Of a DNA stretch of 64,000 nucleotides, positions 44,930-56,491 are shown in pieces. The position numbers and the translations under genes are program-made. Within the stretch, counting starts at the first letter, position 1. Each line of letters begins with the position of its first letter. The notes beneath the pieces were generated by a model that worked only from the letters and a program-made list of their open reading frames with translations, was not told where the DNA came from and made no database searches. The stretch spans positions 12,338,001 through 12,402,000 of the forward strand of contig CM121341.1 of assembly GCA_051530055.1 (NCBI GenBank), given 5' to 3'. The stretch is from Neoechinorhynchus agilis. Its lineage: Eukaryota; Acanthocephala.

Positions 44930-47900
44930 TTAAACTTGCTTTGATATGCGAGTTCGAATCAATCGTTCCATTGTGTACCAATCCTGTTGACTTATAGATG
45001 GTCTCGGAAAATGGAGAGAGTAGTTCTTGAATAAATTGTAGGGAATATCGTTTTCAAGGGTATGAAGACATTTGTCGAAAGCAATCGGATTGAGTTTATG
45101 TGAATCATTTTTCGATTGGCAAACGAGTAGCGCAAGTTTCTTATTTGGATTTGGCGAGTCGTACAAGTGGACGTCCGATTGACAAAGGTCATCGTTAAAC
45201 ATTGCTATCTCGTAAGCATTTGGCATCTGTGGAAAATCTTTAATTATTGAACGGTAGAGACGGCCTTGTTGTGGGTACTCTCCAGAATCATCTAAATCAA
45301 CCATTATTAGTAAAAATGTACAATTAAAAAACCCAGAAATCAACACTAGAATTCTTTGAGATTAATTTTTTTTAAATCTTTGCAATTGAGTCTAAGCAAA
45401 AAGATATTACATTTTGAAATCCTTGACTTACCGATAGTGAGTACAATTATTGTCAACTCGTCGCTTTTAATGATTGGACGTCTGACGTCGCCAATTACAA
45501 ACTTCACGTTATCTGCAAATTCCTCTTCTTTCATCGAATGGACCGTGGTGACGTTTGTAAAGGTGGATTTTAGTAAGTTAGGACAGTTTCTAGGAGCTTT
45601 CCTTATGCGATTCATTATCTATATTTTGGCATAATTAAGGCTTTTCTATATAATAAATTATACTCAAAATACCTTCGCTAATTGTCTATCAATTTTAATT
45701 TCATCCCTTGGATAGGCTCGTTTTTTTGGGGGCTTAGTAGGTAGCGTATTAACGCCCAAAATATCTGCAATAGATTTTTTAGATCTTCTGTACACAACCC
45801 CCTCGAATTCGTATATATCACCGGCTTCTCCTTTTTCCCTTGTTTCAGCATCCTCATTGTGTCGATACTCATTTGACCATTGGCCATCTTCATTTGTGTG
45901 AACTATTTCGTCAAGGAAACGCCAACCTACAACGTCTTCATTTTTATCGCAATTCACTATATCCTCTAAAGACAGTGATTTCAGTGATGTCGCTTTTTAT
46001 TTACGTTTATATTCCTATTTAAATATTTGTAACAATGATTCTTATTATGCTCAATTGTTACAATTCGTAGTATACGACTGTTGCTTATGTCAAAATACTA
46101 CCATTTAATAAAATAATACCAGCTTTAAAACACGTACATACAGTAGTCTGAATTATTGATATTTCGCATACAAACTCAATGGTAAATTGGAATTATAAGT
46201 ATCATCCGTTTCATCTCATTTAAAAAAGTGGAATAAGTAAAAGAGTTGCACTTAAGTTAAAATTATCAAGAGATTTAAGTTTGATAAATACTAATTGGTG
46301 AGTCGCTAATATCGACATTATTGCAATCATTCGTGCAACTTAAGGTAACTGATTTTAAATTCCTTTGGGTGAACTATATAAAAAGTTTTTTATGTATTAA
46401 ATATCACAAATACTGTTTCTTTTACCACCAAGCTAATGCTACATCCTTTATTTCGAATCTGCAGTGAGAGGCTTAGAAGTTGTTCCTCGAAACAGCGAAA
46501 CTATCACTTTAAGATACTGAGCGAAAGACGACAAAAATCATATGAAAATTTAAAAGAAAATTAAATTTAACCATCTAAATTTCAAATTATACAAAGAAAC
46601 TGTAAAACAAGATACAAATTTGCATGTGAATTCTGCGTCCATATAAAATGCACCAATTAGTATTTATCAAAATTTCATACTTATTTACCCTTGTTTAATA
46701 TATGTAAACAATAAGTCTCGTGATAATTTTAACTTAAGTTATAACTTCAAATTAAAATAAAAGCCATAAAGCAAACACAAGGATTTACCTAGACCACATT
46801 CTATCATTGCTCGAATTTCACCATCAGACACGCTACTTAAATCCTTTGTACCGCGTAAAACTTTATCACTGAGCTCTAACTTTGCGTTAGCCCTCTTCAG
46901 TATTATCTGTTCAACCGTTCGTGCACCAATGAGTCGGATAATCTTTACACGCCTACACAAATGATGCTTAAAGCATTAATCAGCCGAAGGTTTCAACGTA
47001 CTTCGTTTGACCGATTCGGTGGCATCTAGCAGCAGCCTGAAGATCGTTTTGTGGATTAAAGTCAATATCAAGAAATATGACAGTATCTGCTGCAATCAAA
47101 TTTAACCCAGTACCACCAGCTCGTGTACTAAGCAGAAAAAAGCTTATGTCATGACGGTCGTTGAAGTTTTTAATGCTGACAAAACGCTCTTCTGCTCGAA
47201 TTGATCCATCTAATCGTTCGTAAGAAAATCCTCGAAGTTCCATGTAGTCTTGTACAATATCGAGCATTGATGTATACCGCCGGATTCTCTTTAAAGAGAT
47301 TTTACGAACATATGTTACATTTTACGGGCGGGAGCAAGAAAGTAAATAATTTAAGCAGTCCATTGTTTTAAAAAGTTAAACTAGAATAGAAATTAATTCA
47401 TATTTTCTAGATACTATCCAATTGTTCCTTCGAGTGGATGTGTATTCTCAATGGCGAATTGTTACACACTCGAGAAAAATTTCGTGCTTGGGAAAGGAGG
47501 CTGAGGCCTTGAAAATTCGCAAGATTGATTTCAATAAAACTCGAGTGTGTAACAATTCGCCATTGAGAATTTTCTAGATAAATATGAAAAAGAACTCGTT
47601 GCTTAACCGATCACAAAACTGATGAAACGATTGACTATTTATGTCACTGTTCTACTTTTAAACTTACGAAGAAATTATTTAAAATATATTTAAAAACATT
47701 TCGCACAGTACAAACACACGAATGACTTAATTAGCAATATGATTGGACAACAATATAACAACGTGATCAAATTCTGACGCTCTGGAACGTTTGCTGCATT
47801 TGTACAATCATTTTACAAGTGCAAGTGTTCCAAATGATTTTTAAAAATGAAATTAAGAATGGATGTATGTTATAGCAAGAAAATCTACAGCGGCTTAAAC

Positions 47901-49276
47901 TGTGAGAATATTAAGCATTTGTGTTTGTGCTTCAGAATATAATTCAACATTCTGTCAAGAATAATCATTTTTGCGCTTGAACGAACGAGATGTTCACCAG
48001 TGGTAAACGGTTCTGGTTCTACGCCTTTAACGAAAATACCTGATTCTGGTAATATTAAGATTGTTAACTGACCTTTAAATAGGTAGGGATGAAGAACACA
48101 TTTTCGCAACTGTGTGAGTATATGAGAAAGTGAATTGGACTGACAAAGTCCCGATAGAACTCCGATGTTCTTTTTTAAAATGTTTAGATAAAGATTTCTT
48201 TGAAGTTCAGTAAGTCCATGAGTTATGACAATCTCCGATTTATCCACCATTTTGAGACTATCTCCAATCTGTGCTTTTGTGCGCCTTAGCATGAACGCAC
48301 TCAGGACACATTTGAGTTCGTCATCTTGTAAATTCTTGAGGTGATCGCTACTGTTGAACACTTGCGCCGAGCACAATCTAAGCAGTGAAAAAAGTTCATC
48401 CAGGTTGTTCTGTATAGGTGTGCCGGTCATGAGAAGCTTAAATTTCGAATTCAGATTAAACGCGATTGTGTGAATTTGAGACTTTTGGTTCTTAAGTCTA
48501 TGAGCCTCGTCGAAAATTATAACCGTCCATTCTTTTCCAAGAAACGTTTTCGTTCGTAGAACAATCTTTTAATTAAATTTGAAGATTGATACATGGCTAA
48601 GTTGGAAAAATACTTACGTCGTATGTTGTGAGGAGAACATCTTTGTTAATTGAATTAAATTCGCTTATTGAATTGTAACGTTCATCGCTATCGCCACAAA
48701 CTGTTGTTACAGTTAAATGCGGAGCTATTCTAAATGCGAGTCGTTGTCAAACAAAAGATATTAATAAGACATAAAATGATGATATTGATATCTTTTCGCA
48801 TTTGAATATTTTTAAGGAGGAATAAGATTAATCTTGTAGAACTTTTAAACTAAAAAATATCATCACTCGATATTGCTGAAAAATAACCAAATATCAATTT
48901 AATTGCTGCCTCGACATATAGGAAACTGAAATTACACTTCAGCTCTCTTACTTTTGAATTTCAGTTCGCCAATGATTTAGAACACTTAAGGGACAGACGA
49001 TAAGCGCACTTTTGAGACGAGCTTTTGTTTTTAAATAAACTAGAAAACCAATGGATGTACAGGTTTTTCCGAGCCCCATTTCATCCGCAAGTATACATCC
49101 ATGGGGAGCATTGAACCTTTGCAGCAGAAACTCAACAGCTTCAAGTTGATAAGCTCGAAGAGTGACACCTATAGTGAAATTCGCTTCTGAGAAAATGGGA
49201 ACTTTGAACTTGGATTACCTTTTAGGCTTTCTATCTCACGAATCGCTTCGATCGGTTCGTATCGATGTTCAGACAT
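44930..49276 (-). CDS. CHD1L: CHD1L/ALC1-type SNF2 chromatin remodeller with C-terminal macro domain
   Basis: Ten exons on the minus strand: 49276-49219, 49168-48952, 48729-48618, 48565-48073, 48024-about 47901, 47286-47002, 46952-46789, 45965-45673, 45618-45432, 45291-44930; about 764 residues. All phases agree; most introns are 48-54 nt. ATPase lobe 1: [21 protein letters not shown] (Walker A), [20 protein letters not shown]. Lobe 2: KGVEPEPF (a CHD1L hallmark restored by removing a 48-nt intron), [34 protein letters not shown]. Linker: [10 protein letters not shown]. Macro domain: [41 protein letters not shown]. Family role: poly(ADP-ribose)-activated nucleosome sliding at DNA damage sites. 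The exact donor of exon 5 (47901 or 47889) is uncertain. A foldback element sits in the about 600-nt intron between exons 5 and 6. Confidence 0.93.
47403..47580. mobile_element. Foldback element with 11-bp target-site duplication, copy 2, in a CHD1L intron
   Basis: Element 47414-47569 flanked by TTTTCTAGATA at 47403-47413 and 47570-47580. Ends CTATCCAATTG and CCATTGAGAA, the same two ends as copy 1 (25414-25613) in opposite orientation, and shares its spacer GGAGGCTGAGGCCTTGAAAA. The inner arms pair to a stable hairpin. Non-coding. Confidence 0.85.
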
Positions 49277-49699
49277 TTTATACAAAATATTGCTCATTTC
49301 AATAAATCTAAAATTTTTGGCGACCTGTGTAGTCGATTACACCCAGTAACGAGGTAAAAGGGCCGTTGGTTTTTTAACTACCGTTTTCCGCTCAGCACTT
49401 AAAAGTGTCGTAAAAACTTACAAACAATGACTAATGAGCCGAAGCTTCCTCGCAAAATATCTCAATAAAATATTTTATATTCGGAATTATGATCGCAACA
49501 CCTAAAATTCTCATTTCTAACGATTTTCTCTTGATAAATCCGTTTGCTCTTTAAAATTGACTCGACGAATTTGTCTTCATTTCTTCCCTAATCATCGACT
49601 AAATAAGCCCACCGGTGAGAATGTCCGTGGATCGAAGAAATCACCTTAATAAATCAAAAGAAAATACGGTCGTATAACCTTAATTTAAGGAAGCATTTG

Positions 49700-49875
49700 A
49701 ATTGTTTTCTTTTTGGAAAGGTATTTCGTCCCCTTTGGTTATGAGTAATCAACGATCTCGTGGAATCGAACCCATCCAGATTCAGGGCTAAATTCCACTT
49801 TACCTGTTACCGTATACATCTGAGTCTAAGTGATTCAATCACTTCTCTAATGCAGGAGATCGGTATGGCTTCATG
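49700..49875 (-). repeat. Interspersed repeat S, copy with perfect tRNA B box
   Basis: The minus strand carries GGTTCGATTCC (perfect B box) followed by TTACTCATAACCAAAGGGGA, shared with 59630-59965. The plus side has TCTGAGTCTAAGTGATTCAA, also shared. tRNA-derived SINE ancestry is inferred. Confidence 0.55.
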
Positions 49876-50019
49876 CCAAAAAACCGAGGAAGGGATGCAG
49901 TATTTGATCATGTCGACGAAAACCTGCTTGCTCAACCGCATGTTGATCAGTTGATGGATGGTCGACTGAATTCTTAACCGCATGTTATTCTTTTGACTAT
50001 CCTTATTACCGCAAGTAAA

Positions 50020-50095
50020 GCGATTGAAAACAAATGTTTATTTTGGATCGGTATTTCAGAGCTTTATTCCTTCTTTAGAGTAAGGAATAGCACAC
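50020..50095. repeat. Half-copy of the GAAAACAAATGTTT foldback
   Basis: ATTGAAAACAAATGTTTATT and TTGGATC match an arm of the foldback at 58370-58500 and the sequence ATTCCTTCTTTAGAG resembles its core. Only one arm is present. Confidence 0.45.
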
Positions 50096-50422
50096 GCGAT
50101 CTACAATATGATTTTCAATTGGTCGTTTCGCAATCTTGGTGCTGTAAGTGAAAAAGCTTAAAACCTCGACTGATGCCGATAATAAAATGATGTTTTGAAC
50201 GCAAGCGCAAATCGGATTTAATCTAATTGACGAAGCAAATCAATGCATTGACAGTCACTGTACTCCGTTTTCGCTTTCTATTGCGAGTATCGTCAGAGGA
50301 AGATATCCCACCTGTACACCCTCGTCGAATAATACTACCTCGACAACCGTATCACCCACTATGCAAATCTCGGTAATCGACGTTTGAAATCTTACGCTAC
50401 CTCGAGTGTTAGGTTTTTTAAA

Positions 50423-51013
50423 ATGTGCGATTCAGTTGACGACAATGAGTCTGATAATGGTCGGATTGAGGCAGAATTGGCTGTCACCATAAAATATCTG
50501 AAGATGCTAGACGATGACACTAAACCAATGAACCCAATACTCATCACTTGCGAACATGAAAATGTTATTTCGCAACTTCGAAGATCCAAAAAATGCTCAG
50601 ACAGTGTTCCGAGAATCACGGAAACCGACTGTCTTATAATGTATTCACCGGGGAACTTTCTTAACCAAAGAAAAAATGGGTTTAGTCCAAGGGAGTCAAA
50701 AGCTCTACAGGCTCCTGTTTCAAGCCGAAAACTCACGAAAAGTCCGAACTTGTTGGTTTATGGAAATAAGGAACAAATCAGCGCTCCAATGACACATAAA
50801 TGCGATTTACGTGAATGCTCACTCAAAATGAGGGAGAGTGACGACGAAGAAAGGAAAATTGATCGTTCTGCAGTAACCAACGCTGTGATGACCGATTGGA
50901 AATCCGTGCAAATAATCAAAAAGACACTGAAAGTGAAGTCTGGAACGAATGACGCGGTAGAACGTGTGGAGAATAGCAGGAAGTTCAAATCGACACTGAT
51001 TACAGATTTGTAG
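50423..51013 (+). CDS. Unrecognised charged protein, 196 residues
   Basis: From the first ATG (MCDSVDDNESDNGRI) the frame stays open for 196 codons. It is hydrophilic, rich in Ser, Lys and Asp/Glu, with no membrane segment, signal peptide or domain that I recognise. Length and codon use suggest a real exon; an antiparallel frame of 119 codons at 50758-51117 is likely its shadow. Confidence 0.45.
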   Translation: MCDSVDDNESDNGRIEAELAVTIKYLKMLDDDTKPMNPILITCEHENVISQLRRSKKCSDSVPRITETDCLIMYSPGNFLNQRKNGFSPRESKALQAPVSSRKLTKSPNLLVYGNKEQISAPMTHKCDLRECSLKMRESDDEERKIDRSAVTNAVMTDWKSVQIIKKTLKVKSGTNDAVERVENSRKFKSTLITDL

Positions 51014-51790
51014 ACGATTCGCGATTGATTTTTCGTTCGTTTCTGTGTACTCTCATGGAAAAGAATTGTGATTAAAACATTAGACCGATTTATTGCTTGC
51101 ATATATATTTCAAACATTTTAAAAAAAATCGCTTAAGAAGTCCATCGTCGAAATGTTATTTATCTTTTCTCGTATTTAGATTCCACAAAAAAATTACGTA
51201 CAAATGCACGTTGAACTTGTGATCCATTTATTCCAATAACTCGTTTTTACGGGCATTACTGGTTAAAAATCATGGTAAATTATTCACCTGATCAGATTTC
51301 AGATTTTTTATAATCGAGAGCACTTTTTTAAGCGAATATTACAACAGAGTAAACGAAAGTAATTTAATTTCCGATGATCACCAGTCACAATCGTTGCATT
51401 AAATAATCTCAGAGTAAAGCCGTTTGTTTCATATAATTTGCGCTACAGTAAATCTATTGGTACCGAGGCAACAAATTATATTTCTTGCAAAGTGACTATG
51501 TCAACTATTGGCTGCAGTCACTCATTCGCAGTAACCTTTGGCTATTCAAATTAAATGTTTTGATAAGTCATTTCGCAGTTAGTGGAAGTGTTAGCTATTT
51601 TGCAGTGTGTCGACGCAACAATATCATTGTATTGTTTCAGTGAATAAGCTGATTTGCACGGAAAAAATGCTTGATTGCTGAGAATATACTCGCAAATATA
51701 TTTATATGGAATTTGGCAATTCAAAATCTGGAGAACGTGGGCGCATAAATGTAGACCCGAACTTTCATAGTAGAAAACTTATATGCAATT
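51014..51790. other. Intergenic, nothing recognised
   Basis: AT-rich DNA with no supported feature. Confidence 0.35.
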
Positions 51791-51794
51791 CTGA

Positions 51795-51890
51795 AGTAGT
51801 TCCACGTATATGACGAAATATTAAACAAATTAAACCATTTTTTATTTCGCCTTACCAAAAACAATCTATGGATAACAACATCCTTACAGT
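51795..51890. repeat. Fragment of the repeat found in the duplicated units
   Basis: GTTCCACGTATATGACGAAA, ATTTCGCC and AAAACAATCTATGGATAAC parallel the start of units B and C (CCCACGTAGAGGACAAAAT) and their ATAGATTGTTTTGG block. Confidence 0.45.
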
Positions 51891-51972
51891 ATATTTAGCA
51901 CTTGGATTTCGAAAAGTCTCTTAATTTGATGATAAAGGGTCATTTCCCAATGAAAAACACTATCATTTATAT

Positions 51973-52115
51973 TATTGTTTAGGTCTTCACCCGGTAAATA
52001 TTTTTTTATTAAAAGCGTTTCGAACTTCGTCGGATTCATGCGCGCCTTTTAATAACCAAAACTGATGACGAACCAGACGAAGTTTGAAACGCTTTTAAAC
52101 CATATAACCCGGTAC
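51973..52115. mobile_element. Foldback MITE, copy 2 (ATTGTTTAGGTC family)
   Basis: ATTGTTTAGGTCTTCACCCG and GCGTTTCGAACTTCGTCGG match copy 1 at 16832-16965; the mirrored half (ACGAAGTTTGAAACGCTTTT) is present but more diverged. The LINE scrap that follows begins within about 120 bp. Confidence 0.6.
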
Positions 52116-52224
52116 TTCAAATATCGACACAATCATTTTTTTTCGGTGAATAACTGTCGGATATTTGTTTCAATGCTGAAATTTTTTTATTTCCGAGTAA
52201 AAATAAGGTCAAGTTATTCTAAAT

Positions 52225-52454
52225 ACAGGGAATTATTTGATGGGCCATTTCGTGCCCGAAATGCGGCTCATAAGAGCAACTTGTCCCATAGAGTTTCAGG
52301 AGCCGGTAAAGTGGCGAAAAAAGCGGAAGATCTAAAAAGAACGAAATACAAATGCCTTGATCCATCGCTCTACATTTTCAAACCTATCGCCATTGAGACA
52401 ACTATTGCCACCGCAGAATTTTTAACCAAGGACTTTGAGCGTTTGAAATTATAA
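52225..52454 (+). mobile_element. LINE fragment, C-terminal part
   Basis: Reads AKKAEDLKRTKYKCLD and IFKPIAIETT, matching AAEERKRTKYRDLS and VPFGVETP of the LINE at 20766-22775. About 60 codons remain. Diverged from that copy, so an older or separate insertion. Confidence 0.65.
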
Positions 52455-53906
52455 TGAAGGATAAATTGCCTACATTGTTAAATACTTCAGAAAATTTTAT
52501 AAATACGAAATTTAGCTTTTAAGAACTAATTGCGGATTTTTAAGGAATTAAAATTATTAAAATTAATCAACGTATAATTCTTGAATTAATACCACGAATG
52601 TCGCATGCAAAAAATCGAAATTGGTGGGGGCGAACACCACAATAGTGCGGTTCGCTCTGAGTTTGTGGGCAGAATAATCGAATCGATTTAATCACTTTAC
52701 TGAAAAGAAGGTCGACCTCGAATTACTGCCATTAACTCTTAAGCTGAAAACTTGATGTACAATTGAAGGTTGCGATGCAACAAAATAAGGCTTTTGGAAC
52801 TTCGAAAACAAGATGTATGTCAGATTTTGTTGATGTTTAATTTGAAAAAGTTTTCACGATGCAACAAAAAATAAAAGATGTAGATACCCCTTCCTCAGTA
52901 AATATCTTCTAAAGCAAGATTTTAGTTATAAAGCCATAAGAAGTTTTATGAGATGAACTCATCGAGAAACACTGCTATTTAGTTTTCACCTAGTCTGATG
53001 TTGGTAACGCTGACCACAATTAAATAACTCCTGTCTTAAAGAGCATCGTTTGTTCTCTATTAATGACTTTCTGGATCGATTATTGAAGGCAGCGATCGTG
53101 CTAACATTGAGAAGCCTACTTGTCCTTTAGTAATTATCCCCAATACCCAACTTCAATTAAGTATTTTTTCAGTTATTCAGGAAAGCAAATTTCGATCATT
53201 TTCTAGATAATCGTTAAAAACAGTTACATGGGCACATGCAAAAGAGTTTAAAGCGTAATTAAATTTGTTGGGATCCATATTCTCCTACAGGATGTTCAAA
53301 AAGTTTAATAACAATAGACATTTCAACATAGTTTACGGCTAAAATATACAACATGTAGACTACTCTTACATATATTTTGTTGTGTATTCGGAATGTGGAG
53401 CAAAAATTCTGATGGATTGAACTTAAGTCAAGGCTACAACCAATTACCTCAATAACAATGGCATCGTGTTTCTTTTCAAAGGTCCAAAATTACGAATTTT
53501 TAAACAGACACTTCTGGAAAATTAAAAACGAGTTGCAATTTTTTTCTGAGAAAACTGCAAGATTAGATCAAAGTTCAATGCTACCGAATACGATTCTATG
53601 ACCAGAGTAATGACTATTTCAACGCCTCGCAGATTACAATCAAATCATTTCTTTATCGATTTGTTTTCGTTACATTCTTTGTAGCGTGAGGCAAAAATCA
53701 GCAAACCATGATTTCTATCGTCAAAAAGTCCTAAAAGAGTTTCTCTAAAAGGATATTGCGATTTTTTACACCGTGACTACCATCGAACCCAACTTAGGCT
53801 CCGTTGCTGTCAAAGATGCTTGTACGCAGAATGATTCACTGCTTTCTTCGCACTCTCACTGGTTTTATGCTCTGAAATTAAAAATTGCACTTCTATTAAA
53901 AAACAA
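52455..53906. other. Intergenic, nothing recognised
   Basis: No ORF over 60 codons on either strand and no repeat of this window recognised. Contains the presumed promoter of the DUF4139-like gene. Confidence 0.35.
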
Positions 53907-55163
53907 ATGGACGAAGAAAATCCAGTTGAACTAAGAATTTATGACCAATTTTCGGAAATACGGGAAAGCATAAGCATACCCGATGGAACAGCACTTGTAG
54001 TTTTTCACCAGGACGATTACGAACGCATTATTCCTGACAGTGTGAATCTGGAGGTTTCAAAGGGACGAGTTTCAGTTTCTATTAGCAGACAAGACCACAG
54101 TTTTGAAGGAGAAAAGATTTTCGTGAGAAATGAGCGCCTTGGTATTTCAAAAGAAGCAATTTTGGTAGACGACGAAGAATGTCTCGTCCAGGACACCGAA
54201 ACTAAACGATATTATTATGCCCATCATTCTGAACTGGAGTTTAAATCTGCTCCTATGAAGAACGTCGTTCGTGTGGCATTCAATATTCATGATCCAAGTG
54301 TAAAGGAGGGTATATTGTCTTATCTCGATGAAAAAATAAAATGGAGACCAAAGTATAGTCTATACGTAGACGAGAACGAAAATCGAGCAGAAATAAAATG
54401 TTGGGCAGTGATTTCGAATCCAAGTCAACATTCCTACCGAATCAGCAATGCAGAGTTATTTGGGGGTGATGCTACATTCCAACAAGCTCATCAATATGAA
54501 TCCAATTTATGCAGCCTTCAGTTAGATTGCAGCAGATCAGCACATATCGATATTGGCGAACAAAAGGAAATCGGTGGATTGCTTCAGTATACTATAAGCA
54601 AACCATTTGTCCTCCGTCCTCGATGTGATTTATATGAGGAGTTCTTGGAAGCAAAAATAACTCCACAGTTTTGGTCATCACTTGAGACGATGAATGATGA
54701 TCGCCAGGAACTGAAGTTCACTCGCTTCTATGAGATTTCGAGCAGTGAGTTTTTACCGACTGGTCAGATGACCATTAGAGCACAGGGACGAATCGTAGCT
54801 AATATTCGACTTGAACAATTGCCAGCGGGAGCGAAAAGAGAAATTAAAATTGGAGAAGATTCGAGCGGTTTAATGCGTCGAACTGTTAGTGAGTTTAAAA
54901 AGCGTGGCCGAACAACTATCTCAAATATTCGATTTGAGATAAAAAATTTACGACAGCGGCCATGGGAATACCGATTTAAAGAATGCCAGGATCAGTATGG
55001 CACTAAGCATACTTATTCGTTTTTAGGGGAAACAGATCCTAACGTGTCGATTTGTGGTAACGAAATTCGAATTGTCAAGAAATTGAAAGCGAACGAAAGT
55101 TATACAATTACTGTACGATTAAAGGCACATAAAAAAGGAAAAGGTATTTTCGGAGTCTTATAA
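53907..55163 (+). CDS. DUF4139-like protein, 418 residues
   Basis: Single exon from ATG 53907. The centre reads ILSYLDEKIKWRPKYSLYVD then AVISNPSQHSYRISNAELFGGD, the arrangement typical of DUF4139 proteins (a W-x-P-x-Y strand followed by an N-x-S turn and a G-D), known in animals from the nematode F37C4.5 group. The second half continues with beta-rich segments (GGLLQYTISKPFVLRP, KRGRTTISNIRFEIKN). No signal peptide or membrane segment, so cytosolic location is likely. Lys-rich C-terminus. AATAAA at 55228. The biochemical role of this family is not established; no catalytic residues are evident. Confidence 0.65.
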   Translation: MDEENPVELRIYDQFSEIRESISIPDGTALVVFHQDDYERIIPDSVNLEVSKGRVSVSISRQDHSFEGEKIFVRNERLGISKEAILVDDEECLVQDTETKRYYYAHHSELEFKSAPMKNVVRVAFNIHDPSVKEGILSYLDEKIKWRPKYSLYVDENENRAEIKCWAVISNPSQHSYRISNAELFGGDATFQQAHQYESNLCSLQLDCSRSAHIDIGEQKEIGGLLQYTISKPFVLRPRCDLYEEFLEAKITPQFWSSLETMNDDRQELKFTRFYEISSSEFLPTGQMTIRAQGRIVANIRLEQLPAGAKREIKIGEDSSGLMRRTVSEFKKRGRTTISNIRFEIKNLRQRPWEYRFKECQDQYGTKHTYSFLGETDPNVSICGNEIRIVKKLKANESYTITVRLKAHKKGKGIFGVL

Positions 55164-55249
55164 GTTCGTGACAATGAGTCTTAAATCAACAATGGATTCA
55201 AGATAAGAAAAAAATACAAATTACCATAATAAAAGTCATTTGAGATTTT

Positions 55250-55850
55250 TTACAATGATACGAGCCAGGTTTCGCAGGTAGTTTCGTTTGTTTTCAACAA
55301 GTTTTCAATAACTTCAAACGTGTTTTGATCAACATCAAATTGCGTTGCTTCATTTGCGACGACATAAGTTTTATGGACCATTTTTTCCAATTATTTCTAA
55401 AATATTAAAAACATGAGGAGAAACTTACGTACATTTCCTAGATGACCGAAGCGTAAAGTAGTTTTATGTCTAATGTTCTGATCGGAGTGCAATGCTCGAC
55501 GATCTCTTATGATTTTGACATAAATCGTTAAGAGTTGAGATTACAATAAACAATATATTTTTAATTGCTTGAATACTACAAAGACGCAATTGAACATTAA
55601 TATAACCAAAATAATTTTAAGACATATTCAATGTATTCTTGAAGAATTGTCGTACGAGTTTGGAACAACATCCATCTCTTGTTTTTTAAATACCTTACGC
55701 CGATTGTTGATGAGATCAATGAAATACATTTGGTAGTACTTCGCAACAACTCGAAGAGTGTTGCATATGCTATAACCCTGAAAAGTGAAATGGTCCCTTT
55801 TAGTATCTATGTGTGGCCTCACGGCTGATAATCTTTGTTCTTGGTACACA
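55250..55850 (-). other. Possible exons of an unrecognised minus-strand gene
   Basis: Three short open blocks: 55849-55628 (FTFQGYSICNTL, KYYQMYFIDLINNRRK), about 55530-55437 (KIIRDRRALHSDQN, LRFGHLGN before donor GTACGT) and about 55378-55257 (MVHKTYVVANEATQFD). The composition looks protein-like and a donor is present, but no phase-consistent join was found and upstream sequence is overwritten by a foldback repeat. May be a gene remnant. Confidence 0.25.
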
Positions 55851-56060
55851 GCCTACCGATCTGGTTCAGGGAAGCGCATAATATCACTTAATACCCTAAA
55901 CCATACGGTTATCTGAAGATCCGGAGAGATTTACCAACTCATAACCGTATGGTTCCGGGTATTAAGTGATTTTATGTGCTTCCCTGAACCAGATCGGTGG
56001 GCTGTGTACCCAAGGAAAATTATACTCAAAAGTTACCGGCTGGCCAGACTTCAAAAAATA
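55815..56060. repeat. Inverted duplication of interspersed repeat S (foldback)
   Basis: CCGATCTGGTTCAGGGAAGC...CATACGGTTAT on the left is mirrored by ATAACCGTATGG...GCTTCCCTGAACCAGATCGG on the right, a palindrome of about 200 bp built from the S repeat also seen at 18343 and 20383. Confidence 0.75.
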
Positions 56061-56491
56061 GTCCCTTTTAATGGAAGAGTCGAGGAAGATAAGCGGACGA
56101 ATGACAGACATGAACTCTCAAGATATTTCGTTTCGTTCTTTGCATTTTTTAAACATACCTAATTAGAATTTTATATCAATTTTTGCAACCAACCGCAATA
56201 ACCAGAAACCTTCAAACGAAATAGGGAAGTCGAACGTTTGAAATGGCTATATTTTTCAGAAATCAAAAGAGAAATAGCTCAATAAAGATATCAAAGAAAG
56301 CAATTGGTTTTTTGCGCTAATTGAGATTCGATTTTTAGATATCGTTACTTTAGCGGTTCAATAGTTATAGTCGTCGAACACATTGTACACGAAGACTGCC
56401 TCCTTACAGCTAGAACATATTTAAAGAAACCACGAATGATGATAAGAGGAAAATCAACAAAAGGTAGCATGAATTTACGCATTGTTCACAG

